64,000 bases of DNA from Inquilinus limosus DSM 16000 (GTDB lineage Bacteria > Pseudomonadota > Alphaproteobacteria > DSM-16000 > Inquilinaceae), in contig NZ_AUHM01000015.1 of NCBI RefSeq assembly GCF_000423185.1, positions 1 through 64,000 on the forward strand, given 5' to 3'. The position numbers and the translations under genes were made by a program. Positions 1 to 7,967 of this stretch are shown piece after piece. Below the pieces are notes generated by a model. The model saw only the letters and a list, made by a program, of their open reading frames with translations, ran no database searches and was not told where the DNA came from. The first letter of the stretch is position 1, and each line of letters opens with the position of its first letter.

Positions 1-184
1 CCGCCGACAGACGGCCGAGCACCCGTTCGGCACCCTCAAAGCCTGGATGGGCGCCACCCATTTCCTGACCCGAGGATTACAGCGGGTCAGCACCGAGATG
101 AGCCTCCAGGTCCTCGCCTACAACTTCAAGCGCGTGATCTCGATCCTCGGCGTCGGCGGCCTGCTCCAGGCGATCCGGGCCTGA
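1..184 (+). mobile_element. 3' end of an IS1182-like transposase gene
   Basis: An open frame enters from the left edge (first full codon at base 2) and stops with TGA at 182-184, giving about 60 residues. The segment reads EHPFGTLKAWMGATHFLTRG, then TEMSLQVLAYNFKRV. This is the characteristic C-terminal end of DDE transposases of the IS1182 type, including the conserved Glu of the DDE triad region and the YN...R tail. Only the C-terminus is inside the window, so intactness of the element cannot be judged. The family assignment is from memory of the motif, not from a search. Confidence 0.8.
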
Positions 185-714
185 TATCCGATCTGCCCAA
201 TCTGCTTTGCCGGTAGCACGCCGACACCCCCACCTGCCCTCACCAAACACGCGTTTCCACACAGCCTCGGTCGGGATCGGACGGCCGGGCCTCGCCCGCC
301 TCGCCATCGCTCTGCGCCACATCCATGGAACATATCATGAACATGCGTTCCGAGTTAAGTAAGAGGCGGAATGGGCCTGGTCGGCAAGAAGGCGATGGAA
401 TTGCCTCGTCGCATCGGTCGGCCGTTGCCGGGTCTCTCGTGATCGGGAGCGCCTCTGCGAGACGGAGCAGGTGATCTAGTGGACGCTCGACAGCTGGCGA
501 CGACCAATTCCGGCATTCGTTGGCTGCAGGCGACGGCCAGCTCCACAACCGGACACCTCGTCGAGCGGAACCGACCCGCTGGTGACATCCGCTTGGCGAG
601 CTTATGCCCATGAGCTCAGCCTTCGATCGCCACACCGCTTGCCGAGACGCTCCGCCACCTCTTCGACCGGCAGCGATGCTTCCGGCCGGGACGGCGCAGC
701 CAGGCAGCCCAGTG
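185..714. other. gene-poor region after the IS end
   Basis: I see no convincing gene in these 530 bases. Open frames on both strands are arginine/proline-rich and look like composition artefacts. The stretch around 250-275 (gtttccacacagcctcggtc) resembles IS1182-type terminal sequence, so the right end of the element probably lies near base 270. I could not see the other inverted repeat to confirm this. Confidence 0.4.
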
Positions 715-1230
715 TCACAAGAAGCCAGCCACCCTCAGAATCAGGATAACTGCCACTGCGGCAAGCACCAGCACGGCCAGAGCCCCCTCGTTCCATCGGC
801 CGGAGGAAGGTCGCGTCTCCGGTCGCGCAGCACCCGATGGCATTGGCCCCGTGCTCGGCAAGAGTGAAGCCAGACGCGTTGCGATGGCCATGATCTCGGC
901 ACCCGACCGCTCGGCCCGTGTCGTGCCGGTAATGATCTCCGCCAGCTCCAGCACAGCAACATCTCGTGGCTGTTTGGCCAGCCGGCTCGCCATCGTCCAG
1001 GGATCGCCGCCGAGGCGCCCGAGCATCGAGACCACGCTCAAAGGCATGCCGTTGGATTCCGTCCCGACGTCGGCGAACAGAAACGCATTCAGATTGGATT
1101 TTTGCAGGCGAAAGACGTCCGTATCAGGCATTTCCCAGCCACACGTCATGTTAATCATATGTGATAGCGGTAATCCAAAAATCAAGGTCCAGAAAAATAC
1201 AAACGGGATCAAAACAGTAAATTCATTCAA
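715..1230 (-). CDS. hypothetical protein with a membrane segment at each end
   Basis: 171 residues from a TTG start; no better start or clear ribosome site is visible, so the start is uncertain. The first 25 residues (FTVLIPFVFFWTLIFGLPLS) form one hydrophobic segment and the last 22 (LAVLVLAAVAVILILRVAGF) form a second. The roughly 120 residues between are soluble in character, followed by a Pro/Ser-rich stretch just before the second segment. I do not recognise a family. The sensible N-terminal composition and paired hydrophobic ends argue for a real gene over its antisense frames. It stands alone on the minus strand. Confidence 0.5.
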   Translation of the reverse strand: MNEFTVLIPFVFFWTLIFGLPLSHMINMTCGWEMPDTDVFRLQKSNLNAFLFADVGTESNGMPLSVVSMLGRLGGDPWTMASRLAKQPRDVAVLELAEIITGTTRAERSGAEIMAIATRLASLLPSTGPMPSGAARPETRPSSGRWNEGALAVLVLAAVAVILILRVAGFL

Positions 1231-1464
1231 TCATATCAAGGAGAAGTGCAAATCCACCGGCTATCGACAACGTGAGGAGGTAAACGAAGTGGCATTGGAA
1301 TTGCACGTTTGGATATCCTGAGCAAAATCAATCCCGGACAGTCGATTGGATATAGCCACCGAATCGTTTGTCGGCCATATGTCGGTCCAAAAAGAATGTC
1401 TTGCCCGGATTTCCAGATTTGCGCCGAAACTCGACCCGAGATGCTGTGGCTGCCGGATCCGCCA

Positions 1465-2058
1465 TTATAGAAAGCCCTGCACCCAGCCGAGCTCGCCCAT
1501 CGTCTGCCAGACCGCGCCGGCGGCGACGGCGAGCAGCAAGCCGGAAGCCGCGAGCGCGATGCAGAGCATGATCCCGTCCTCCTCCAGATAGGCGATGGCG
1601 AGCAGAGCGATCGTCAGGGCAGGCGGGATGTTGCTCAACGGGATCGGAGCCAGCAGCAGGACGCCCAGCAGCAGCACCACCAGGCCGACCCCGCGTTTCG
1701 TCGCCTCGAACGGCGTCGGCCAGCGCGGATGGATGAAGCCCTCGATCGTGCGCAGGATCGGCACGGCGCGGCCGAAGGTCCGCGCCAGCCCCTCGGTTTG
1801 CACGCTCCGTTCGGCGACACGCCGGGGGAAGACGGGGCCGGCATGGCCCAGCATCATCTGCACTGCCAGGATGGCGAGCAGCGGAGCGACGACGGCGGAT
1901 GCACCCGGCATCGCCCCGAGCAGCGCCAGCAACAACATGACCAGGCCGAAGGAGCGGTCGCCCAGCCTGTCCACCAGCCAGCCTAAGGTCACGCGCTTGG
2001 GATCCGCGTCTCGCAGCAGACTGTCGAGAAGAGCAGAGGTCGGAACCCGGGCCGTCAT
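1465..2058 (-). CDS. ExoD-family exopolysaccharide synthesis membrane protein
   Basis: About 197 residues when started at the ATG at 2058; an upstream ATG at 2163 would add a Pro-rich tail untypical of the family. The N-terminal part (LLDSLLRDADPKRVTLGWLV, then RLGDRSFGLVMLLLALLGAM) and the PIPLSNIPPAL motif near the C-terminus match ExoD proteins. In rhizobia these affect exopolysaccharide production and alkaline tolerance. About four to five hydrophobic segments predict an inner-membrane protein with the central FIHPRW loop exposed. No exopolysaccharide genes are adjacent, so a role in polymer export here is not supported by context. Function remains family-level. Confidence 0.85.
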   Translation of the reverse strand: MTARVPTSALLDSLLRDADPKRVTLGWLVDRLGDRSFGLVMLLLALLGAMPGASAVVAPLLAILAVQMMLGHAGPVFPRRVAERSVQTEGLARTFGRAVPILRTIEGFIHPRWPTPFEATKRGVGLVVLLLGVLLLAPIPLSNIPPALTIALLAIAYLEEDGIMLCIALAASGLLLAVAAGAVWQTMGELGWVQGFL

Positions 2059-2186
2059 CTCGCCGGCAGGATAGCCGACAGGCTCCACGCCGGGCGACAT
2101 TCCCGGTTCGACACCGCCAGTGACCGGCCGGTGCGGCGGCTTCGCGGTTCCGAGCCTAATCATAAGCGGCTACTACAGCCAGAGCA

Positions 2187-2432
2187 TCATGCCGGATCAA
2201 CGATCATCCGATCGGAGGACGCCGGCGGCTCATGGCCTGCCCGGCGTGACAGCTCGCTCTCCGGCACTATCCGCTCCTCGCTCCCGAGCACGCTGCGAAT
2301 CCGGTAGAGCGGACCGGCAGAGCCGCTGGGATAGCATGCGAGCACCTTGAACGCCCCGCGTCCGGGTTGCCCGGACAGAGACCGGCGTGAGACGTGCACG
2401 GTGCTGTCGACCGCGAATTTGTAGTCTTTCAT
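2187..2432 (-). CDS. small conserved hypothetical protein, 81 aa
   Basis: 81 residues beginning MKDYKFAVDSTVHVSRR. The core (ACYPSGSAGPLYRIRSVLGS followed by ERIVPESELSR) resembles a small cytoplasmic family found across alphaproteobacteria. In that family an N-terminal KFAVG.. strand is followed by YRI+S and ER.V.ESEL, suggesting a small beta-barrel fold. No catalytic residues or membrane segments are visible. Function unknown. It is followed on its 3' side by the convergent-free gap before the ExoD-family gene. Confidence 0.65.
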   Translation of the reverse strand: MKDYKFAVDSTVHVSRRSLSGQPGRGAFKVLACYPSGSAGPLYRIRSVLGSEERIVPESELSRRAGHEPPASSDRMIVDPA

Positions 2433-2673
2433 GAGCGATGTTCCTGATCTTCCAAGGGGCGCCGGCGGTGAATGAGCGTCGACAATGCGGAGGCGATCGG
2501 GCGCAAGCCGGCCCGTCTGACAATCACGACCGAGCCGGTGGTGATCGCCCGGCCGAACAGCGTCCCGCCCGGGCCTGTAAAATCCGCGCTTTTCTGATGG
2601 CGCAAACCAGCAGACACCCTGTCCTCCAGGGTGGCGGCACGGACCGATCCCTTACGGCAGTATCGAGCCGGCC

Positions 2674-2985
2674 TCAGGGCAAGACCCCGATGAACACCCG
2701 GCGATAACTGCCGATCAGATCCCCGGCGGAGGTCGCCGCGGCCCGGCTGAGCTGCTCCGCTCCGGCATCGCGTTCTCGCTCGACGAGCCGCACCAGTTCC
2801 TGAAACCGGCGATGCGCAATCGTCGCCGAGTCGATTCCGGCCCCATCCTGCGGCACAAAGCCGGGCTCCGGCAGCTCGCGGGCCAGAACCCGCAGCAGGT
2901 CGAGCAGCTTGGCCCCTGTGTCGACGCGGTGCCAACGGCCTTCGTCCCAGACCGATATCGTCGGCCTGATCTCCATCTGCATCAT
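2674..2985 (-). CDS. hypothetical protein, 103 aa
   Basis: 103 residues beginning MMQMEIRPTISVWDEGRWHR; the second or third Met could also be the start. The sequence is a plausible soluble alpha/beta protein with a charged central helix (RRFQELVRLVERERDAG). I do not recognise a family. Its ATG (2985-2983) overlaps the TGA (2984-2982) that closes the degraded glycosyltransferase frame upstream. The two were probably once translationally coupled. A weak hairpin (caccctg/cagggtg, about 2616-2634) lies just past its stop. Confidence 0.5.
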   Translation of the reverse strand: MMQMEIRPTISVWDEGRWHRVDTGAKLLDLLRVLARELPEPGFVPQDGAGIDSATIAHRRFQELVRLVERERDAGAEQLSRAAATSAGDLIGSYRRVFIGVLP

Positions 2986-3270
2986 GCGTCTCCGTGTCGA
3001 TCGGTGCGGGCGGTCACGGCCGGGCCGAAGATGCCGAGCTCATGCTGGAACGAAACGACGTCGAACCGGCCGGCATTGAGGGCATCGGCCGCCCGGGCGT
3101 GGTCCTCGATCCGATCGTCGGCGATCTCGATGCGGGCGGCAGCCGGGTCGTGACGGGCATGGGCATGGCTGGTGATCGCCGATGCGAGCGTCCGCCACGC
3201 CTCCGACGCTCCGACCGCGGCGCGGGAGCGAATTGCCGATGAAGGCCACGCGGCACGGCAGCACCTCCAT
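2982..3270 (-). pseudogene. N-terminal remnant of a GT4-type glycosyltransferase, frameshifted
   Basis: From ATG 3270 one frame reads MEVLPCRVAFIGNSLPRRG, the beta-1 strand and Pro-Arg loop that opens many family-4 glycosyltransferases. The match then moves to another frame reading ARAADALNAGRFDVVSFQHE followed by LGIFG, again diagnostic of the same N-terminal Rossmann domain (D-V-V-x-x-Q-H-E-x-G-I-F-G). That frame stops at 2982. The acceptor-side domain is therefore split by a frameshift, and the nucleotide-sugar-binding C-terminal domain is missing altogether. I read this as a decayed gene. A sequencing error could explain the shift but not the missing C-terminal two thirds. Confidence 0.7.
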
Positions 3271-3342
3271 CGGGACGGCCGCCCGCCGTCGCCGTGCGGC
3301 GACAGACGGCCGGTGCAGGAAAGAATGGTCGACGCGCCGGGC

Positions 3343-3483
3343 TCAGTTCTTCTTCTTGCTATGGCCGGCGCCCGGGGCCGCCAGCCGGCTCAGCAGGCTC
3401 ATGGTCGCACCGTGAACCACCGGCTTCGCCGGCTGCTTGGGCTTCCGGATTTCCCGATTGCTGCGTTTCTGCCCTTTGGCCAT
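3343..3483 (-). CDS. small basic conserved protein, 46 aa
   Basis: Starts at ATG 3483, preceded by a GGAGAT ribosome-binding site (3486-3491 on the opposite strand). The N-terminus MAKGQKRSNREIRKPKQPAK is the hallmark of a very small lysine/arginine-rich family common in alphaproteobacteria. The C-terminus ends in a Lys-rich tail (HSKKKN). It is probably cytoplasmic and nucleic-acid associated judging by charge, but no function is established that I know of. A longer frame starting at 3531 lacks a ribosome site and is less likely. Confidence 0.7.
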   Translation of the reverse strand: MAKGQKRSNREIRKPKQPAKPVVHGATMSLLSRLAAPGAGHSKKKN

Positions 3484-3551
3484 GAAATCTCCTCTGCATG
3501 CGGTCTGTGATGATTGGATGATTGAATGCACCTGCGATCGCGCCGGTGCGA

Positions 3552-3764
3552 TCAGTCCACGACTTTGAGATTGTCCGCGGACGACTTCCCGCTCCTCCGA
3601 TCGGCGACGAGGTCGAAGCCCAACCTCTGGCCCTGGCTCAGCTGGCCGAGGCCGGAGCGTTCGACGGCACTGATATGGACGAAGGCATCTCTGCTCCCGT
3701 CATCCTGCGTGATGAAGCCGAAGCCTCTCTGGGCGTCGAACCACTTGACGGTCCCCGTTGCCAT
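3552..3764 (-). CDS. CspA-family cold-shock protein
   Basis: 70 residues from ATG 3764, preceded by a strong AAAGGAG site. The sequence starts MATGTVKWFDAQRGFGFITQ and contains both RNA-binding motifs of the cold-shock OB fold: RNP1-like RGFGFI and RNP2-like DAFVHIS. The length is typical for stand-alone Csp proteins, which bind single-stranded RNA and melt secondary structure. The gene is monocistronic with a long AT-richer upstream region (to about 4080), consistent with the long leaders that control many csp genes. That regulation is inferred, not visible as a defined motif. Confidence 0.95.
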   Translation of the reverse strand: MATGTVKWFDAQRGFGFITQDDGSRDAFVHISAVERSGLGQLSQGQRLGFDLVADRRSGKSSADNLKVVD

Positions 3765-4265
3765 GAATGCTCCTTTCGCAAGCATTGGATCGGGCGGCCC
3801 GCGACGCTCGCAGACCGCCGAATTCGTATGCAGATGAGAGAATCCAGACTTCCGCCGTGCCCGTTTAGCATAGAGCCGAAGCTGTATATCCGGATTGATC
3901 TGACAATCATGGACCGGATCCGTCGCGATAAAAAGGAAAAATACGATGACCATCTTCTAAAAAATAATGCACCGAGATCAATGCCGAATGCGCGAAATTT
4001 TTCAGATGCATACATGCAGATATTGGGAAAAGCGAAGGCTAATTTTCGCCTGATCCATGAGTTTTTTATCGCAATCCCTGCTGGGCGTCACCATATGAGC
4101 CACGCTGATGTGCAGTGAGCCCGCTCGGAGTGGAGCCGCCGGAGTGCGACGCACCGGGACCTGAATCATTCGTTCCACCAGGCTCCTCCGGCGTTCCCTT
4201 TGTTCCGGTGCCGTGACCGAGAGCTGCCGCGCGCGGTGTAGGACGCCAGCACAAGGAGATCATCA
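3765..4265. other. intergenic region with an AT-richer core
   Basis: No gene is supported here. From about 3880 to 4080 the composition is clearly more AT-rich than the rest of the window (for example runs such as aaaaaggaaaaa and gagttttttatc). It lies upstream of the minus-strand cold-shock gene and upstream of the plus-strand Sel1 gene, so it probably holds both promoters and the csp leader. The open frame that crosses it on the plus strand is the antisense of the cold-shock gene. Confidence 0.5.
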
Positions 4266-4709
4266 TTGAAGATCGACAGTATGAGACGGCTGCAGCGGGA
4301 TGCCGAGCTCGGCGATGCCGTGGCGCAGTTCAATCTCGGTATCGTCTACGGCAATCCGAGCGGTGAAGGCGGCTCTGCCATCGAGAGGCGGATGGAGGCC
4401 ATCCGGTGGCTGTTGCGCTCGGCGAACCAAGGCCTGCCGCGGGCGCAGAGCCGGCTGGCCGAAATCTATATCGAAGGCCCGGACGCGTCGAAGAATGCGG
4501 TCAAGGCGTGCGCTTGGTTTCTCCTGGCGGCGACGGGGGAGTCCGGCGCCCGGGGTCAGGCCGCCCGATCGGGCTACGAGCGTGCCGCCGCGCATCTGAC
4601 CGCCACGCAGATCGCGCAGGCGCATCGCCGGGCATCGCGCTGGAAGCCGAAGATCGAGGCGGAGGAGGCCAAGCCGGAGGTGCCGGATCTCGCGGCGGTG
4701 CCGCAATGA
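4266..4709 (+). CDS. Sel1-repeat (TPR-like) protein
   Basis: 147 residues from a TTG start at 4266 with an AAGGAG site at 4253-4258. Residues about 10-95 contain two to three Sel1-type repeats: AVAQFNLGIVYG, EAIRWLLRSANQGLPRAQSR, then LAEIYIEG and ACAWFLLAA. These helical repeats normally scaffold protein-protein contacts. There is no signal peptide, so the protein should be cytoplasmic unless anchored through a partner. Its stop overlaps the start of a 29-residue single-span membrane peptide (ATGA). This suggests the two are co-translated and may act together at the inner membrane. Confidence 0.8.
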   Translation: MKIDSMRRLQRDAELGDAVAQFNLGIVYGNPSGEGGSAIERRMEAIRWLLRSANQGLPRAQSRLAEIYIEGPDASKNAVKACAWFLLAATGESGARGQAARSGYERAAAHLTATQIAQAHRRASRWKPKIEAEEAKPEVPDLAAVPQ

Positions 4710-4795
4710 AGGCCTGGTTCGTCCCGCCCGTCGTGATTCCGATCGGCCTCGTGGTGCTGATCGTCGTCTACGCCGCAGTCCGGGCCTTCGCCTAG
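4706..4795 (+). CDS. 29-residue single-pass membrane peptide
   Basis: ATG at 4706 overlaps the TGA of the Sel1 gene (ATGA) and the frame closes with TAG at 4793-4795. The product starts MKAWFVPPVVIPIGLVVLIV and ends YAAVRAFA, a single hydrophobic span with almost no soluble part. No separate ribosome site is needed if translation re-initiates. It is too short for homology recognition. The coupling and the hydrophobic span are what support it. It could be a membrane anchor or regulator for the Sel1 protein, which is inference. Confidence 0.55.
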   Translation: MKAWFVPPVVIPIGLVVLIVVYAAVRAFA

Positions 4796-4827
4796 CCGTC
4801 GGTCCGGGCGAGGAGAAGGAGCCGCGA

Positions 4828-5307
4828 ATGACCACGCGGACCAGCAGCAGAACCGTGACCTTCGTTCGTCCGTTCACCCTGAGCGGCATCGACGAGCCAC
4901 AGCCGCCTGGAACCTATACGGTGGAGACGGACGAGGAGCAGCTCGATGGTTCGTCGCCGCCCGTCTACCGGAGGGTCGCGACGATGATCCGCCTGCCCGG
5001 CCGTCCCGGAAGCGGCGAGCTGGTCCAGGTCGTCACCGTGGATCCAGAGGAGCTTTCCGCAGCTTTGCTGCAGGATGGCGCGCCGGCGCAAGACCCTTCG
5101 CGCGACGCGCCCACGGATCCCGACTCCGGAGGGAAAGCCCTCTCCGGGATCCGGCCAGAAGAATCCCCCGGACGGCCTGCGTCGCACCCGCTCGATCGGC
5201 TGCTCGAAGGTTGGCGATACTGGACGGCGACCAATCCCCGGGCGCCGGCCTGGATCGTCGCGATCGTCGCCGGCGTCCTGTTCGCCACCTTTGTCGTGGC
5301 CTGGTGA
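4828..5307 (+). CDS. conserved hypothetical protein with C-terminal membrane anchor
   Basis: 159 residues; GGAG at 4812 lies 12 bases ahead of the ATG. Residues 1-90 (RTVTFVRPFTLSGIDEPQPP, later VYRRVATMIRLPG) form a compact beta-rich domain that I recall as a recurring alphaproteobacterial unknown. Residues 91-130 are a Pro/Ser/Asp-rich linker. Residues about 140-158 (AWIVAIVAGVLFATFVVAW) form a terminal transmembrane span. The layout predicts a tail-anchored inner-membrane protein with its domain in the cytoplasm. It is 32 bases downstream of the 29-residue membrane peptide and probably in the same transcript. Confidence 0.7.
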   Translation: MTTRTSSRTVTFVRPFTLSGIDEPQPPGTYTVETDEEQLDGSSPPVYRRVATMIRLPGRPGSGELVQVVTVDPEELSAALLQDGAPAQDPSRDAPTDPDSGGKALSGIRPEESPGRPASHPLDRLLEGWRYWTATNPRAPAWIVAIVAGVLFATFVVAW

Positions 5308-5406
5308 TCAGGCGGGTGCAGGGGGCGATCGGACGCGAGCCGCCGCTGGCAGCTCTCGATCGCCCATGCAACTGCACCTGTTGTGGACCTTCGCTGCGAT
5401 CCCCGA

Positions 5407-6111
5407 CTAGGCCCGGCTCAGGACGGCCCGGAGCGGTCGCGGCTGGCGGTCGAGGTCCAGCGCGAGAACGAAGCGGTTCGCGTAGCGCAGCTTCCGGCGT
5501 GCGCCTGCGCCCAGGAACCTGCGGACCTGATCGACGAAGCCGGCGTCCCGCCATGCGGCCTGCTTCTGAAGCGTGCGGAACGAAGCGAGGTCTCCTTCTT
5601 CCGCCAGTATCGCTTCGATGGCGTCGGGGCCGACCGCACGAATGAGCTCGTCTTCCAGGTCGCGGTCGCAGACGAAGAATCCTTCGTCTTCGAGCGCACC
5701 GCGCGTATCGGGGCGCGCGTAGCCGGCCCGCGCCAATTCACGGCAGAAGTGCCGCTCTTCGGCAGCATCACACAATCCGCTGACGCGCAGCCCGGCGCCA
5801 GCCGGCCCGAAACGGGCAAGGAACCTCGACACCGACCGGGCGCCGCCGATCGGCACCACGACCACGCCCTCCTTCGCCAGGTCTCGTGCCTGAAGGCTTG
5901 CCAGGGTCTCGACCGCGATCTGATCGCTGATGCCCTCGACCAGCACGACGGAGCGAGCGTGCCGGGCGCGTTCCAGCGCGGCTGCGGTCGCCCGAAGCGG
6001 AGCGTCAGCCCCGCTCGCATATCCCGGGACGGAAAGCTCCCGGCGTCGGAATTCGGCGAGGCGGCCCCGCGTCGGCGCCATATCTGCGACCCTGTTGGCC
6101 AACCCCACCAT
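5407..6111 (-). CDS. TOPRIM-domain protein
   Basis: Up to 234 residues; an internal ATG (MAPTRGRLAEF) is an alternative start. The central part (SVVLVEGISDQIAVETLA, then GGARSVSRFL and LCDAAEERHF) has the conserved Glu and later Asp of a TOPRIM fold of the OLD-nuclease type (glutamate in VEG, acidic D-x-E after beta strand 3). There is no fused ATPase domain, unlike OLD proteins, so this is a stand-alone TOPRIM protein. It may act in nucleic-acid cleavage or transfer. A dedicated phage-defence role is not supported by neighbours. Confidence 0.75.
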   Translation of the reverse strand: MVGLANRVADMAPTRGRLAEFRRRELSVPGYASGADAPLRATAAALERARHARSVVLVEGISDQIAVETLASLQARDLAKEGVVVVPIGGARSVSRFLARFGPAGAGLRVSGLCDAAEERHFCRELARAGYARPDTRGALEDEGFFVCDRDLEDELIRAVGPDAIEAILAEEGDLASFRTLQKQAAWRDAGFVDQVRRFLGAGARRKLRYANRFVLALDLDRQPRPLRAVLSRA

Positions 6112-6301
6112 CCATGCCTTCTGACAGGCCCGGCGATCGTATACATCTCGAGGACACCCTGGCTATGGACGAGGGAGGCGACGTGGTCCTCTGGTGGCCA
6201 GTCCGGCCGGGCTTGCAGCAGCCTGCGCAGCTGGCTTTCGTGAACGCGTCTTGATGCTCATGCCGGCGTGCTCGTGATCAGACTCTTTCCTCCGAAAGAA
6301 C

Positions 6302-6387
6302 CGTCATTGCGAGGAGGCGAAGCCGACGAAGCAATCCAGGAGCCACGCCAAACCGCCCTGGATTGCTTCGCTGCGCTCGCAATGACG
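6302..6387. repeat. dispersed palindromic intergenic repeat, copy 1
   Basis: An imperfect palindrome of about 86 bases with outer arms cgtcattgcgag and ctcgcaatgacg and inner arms gaagcaatccag and ctggattgcttc. It shares outer-arm sequence with elements at 22758, 34784 and 56352, but its central half is different. It sits in the 356-base gap between the TOPRIM gene and the methyltransferase gene. The rest of that gap shows nothing else I can name. Confidence 0.8.
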
Positions 6388-6467
6388 ATCCTTTGATAGG
6401 CTCGCTGGTATCAGACATCTGAAACTTCGGATGTCTGGGCGTATACCGGGACACGGGGGGGACCGCC

Positions 6468-7106
6468 ATGTTGCGCATCGCGAACGACGCGCGCTTCTGG
6501 GATCGGGGCGCGAGCAGATACGCCGCCGGTCCGATCGCAGACAGGGATGGCTACGAGCGCACGCTGGAGCGCACACGGCACTATCTCAAAGCCGGCGATA
6601 CGGTCTTCGAATTCGGGTGTGGCACGGGGACGACGGCGCTCAGGCTCGCGTCTTCCGTCGGGCGGATCGTGGCGACCGACATCTCGGGCGAGATGATCGC
6701 GATCGCCCGCAAGAGGGCCGAAGCCGAAGGCTGCGCCAATGCCGGCTTCGAGGTCGCGACGCCCGATGCGATGTCGTGCCCGGACGGGATGTTCGACGCC
6801 GCTCTCGGCTTCAACGTCCTGCATCTGGTGGCGGCGCGGGAGGCGGCTCTGAGGGGCGTCCACCGGCTGCTGAAGCCGGGTGGGATCTTCGTGTCCAAGA
6901 CGCCATGTCTCGGCGAGGCCAACCCGCTGATGCGCGTCGCCCTGCCTTTGATGCAGCTCGTCGGCAAGGCGCCCTATGTGAGCTTTTTCGATGCAGAGGA
7001 TTTGGAGCGCGAGATCGCGGCGGTGGGGTTCGAGATCATCGAGCGCGGGCGCCACGCCTCGCGCGGCAAGGATGTGCGGCCGTTCCTCGTGGCAAGGAAG
7101 CGGTGA
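6468..7106 (+). CDS. class I SAM-dependent methyltransferase
   Basis: 212 residues. Motif I (VFEFGCGTGTTALRLA, about residues 43-58) binds S-adenosylmethionine. It is followed by an acidic motif II (IVATDISGEMIAIAR) and by post-I segments ending in LKPGGIFVSKTPCLGE, all typical of the UbiE/COQ5-like Rossmann methyltransferases. The small-molecule substrate cannot be predicted from sequence. The gene stands alone, downstream of a palindromic repeat, and has no pathway neighbours. The start at 6468 gives the canonical length. Confidence 0.9.
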   Translation: MLRIANDARFWDRGASRYAAGPIADRDGYERTLERTRHYLKAGDTVFEFGCGTGTTALRLASSVGRIVATDISGEMIAIARKRAEAEGCANAGFEVATPDAMSCPDGMFDAALGFNVLHLVAAREAALRGVHRLLKPGGIFVSKTPCLGEANPLMRVALPLMQLVGKAPYVSFFDAEDLEREIAAVGFEIIERGRHASRGKDVRPFLVARKR

Positions 7107-7238
7107 CGCCGGACGCGGCGATGGAGGCGCTGGGGAGAGAGCCGCCGTGCCGTGACAAGGCAGCGGAACCGGCCCGTCCCGCTTATCGGACATGCGATCA
7201 GAGCGGGTCATACCAAGGGATAGGTCGGGCGCAGGCGG

Positions 7239-7751
7239 TCACCTGCCAGCGGTGACGCTCTGGGCCAGCAGCTGGTTCCGGATCTCGACATGCGGGTATC
7301 CGACCACGGTGACGCGGCGGCCGCTGGCGACGCTGCCGGGCTGGTCGGGCGGCACCACCACGGTCCAGGCCTCGGTCGGGGTCTGCAGGCGGAACGAGGT
7401 CACGCCGCTGCGGCGGGAGACGCCGTCGATCCGGCCGGTCACGGTGATCGGCGTGTTCGTCGCATAGTTGCGCGGATCGGTCGGGGCCGTGCCGCCGGCC
7501 GTGGCCGAGATGGCGGGATGACGCGGAGCGGGCGCGACCGGCGACCGGCGCGGCTGGTCGACCCGGGTGCCCGGCGGCACCGGATAGGGCATCGCCTTCT
7601 CCGGCACGGTGGCGGGGGGCGGCGCGGCAGGGGCGACAGGGGCGGCAGGGGCGGCAGGGGTCTGGATCACGGTGGTCTGGGCCCAGGCCGGCGATGCGGC
7701 CACCAGGCCGGCGAGGAGTGCGGCGGCGGCCGCACGGGTGGTGGTGACCAT
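7239..7751 (-). CDS. secreted protein with Pro/Ala-rich linker
   Basis: About 170 residues from ATG 7751 (MVTTTRAAAAALLAGLVAAS), with a clear signal peptide cleaved after the AWA just before QTT. Mature residues 1-60 are Ala/Pro-rich (repeats of PAAPVAP). The C-terminal 80 residues (PITVTGRIDGVSRRSGVTSF...) look like a small OB-like beta-barrel of the periplasmic stress type (T-G-R-I-D...V-x-S-F-R-L). Function unknown. The upstream ATG at 7766 would place five extra residues before the signal peptide. Confidence 0.65.
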   Translation of the reverse strand: MVTTTRAAAAALLAGLVAASPAWAQTTVIQTPAAPAAPVAPAAPPPATVPEKAMPYPVPPGTRVDQPRRSPVAPAPRHPAISATAGGTAPTDPRNYATNTPITVTGRIDGVSRRSGVTSFRLQTPTEAWTVVVPPDQPGSVASGRRVTVVGYPHVEIRNQLLAQSVTAGR

Positions 7752-7967
7752 GGCTTCGCTCTCCATCTTCGGCGCCGGGGCGGCGACGCTTCCGGCCGCA
7801 TGCGCCCGGCAGAGGAACTGTGAGCTTCAATCTTGGTCAAAACCAGGGTGTCCGCACCTTAAGAAACGGAGAGCATCCGTCCAGGATTCGCGGTGTCCGG
7901 TGCGCGCGCCGGGAGGCATGCGCAGGCCCGGTCCGCGAAGGACCTTGCGCCCGCCCAGGACGGCGCC

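Noticed and set aside
326-352. A general-stress (EcfG-type) promoter ggaac ... cgtt
   Set aside because: The spacing is only 14 bases, not 16-17, and no gene starts shortly downstream.
5407-6111. The TOPRIM protein as a phage-defence OLD nuclease
   Set aside because: The ATPase half is absent and no defence genes are near, so defence is not supported.
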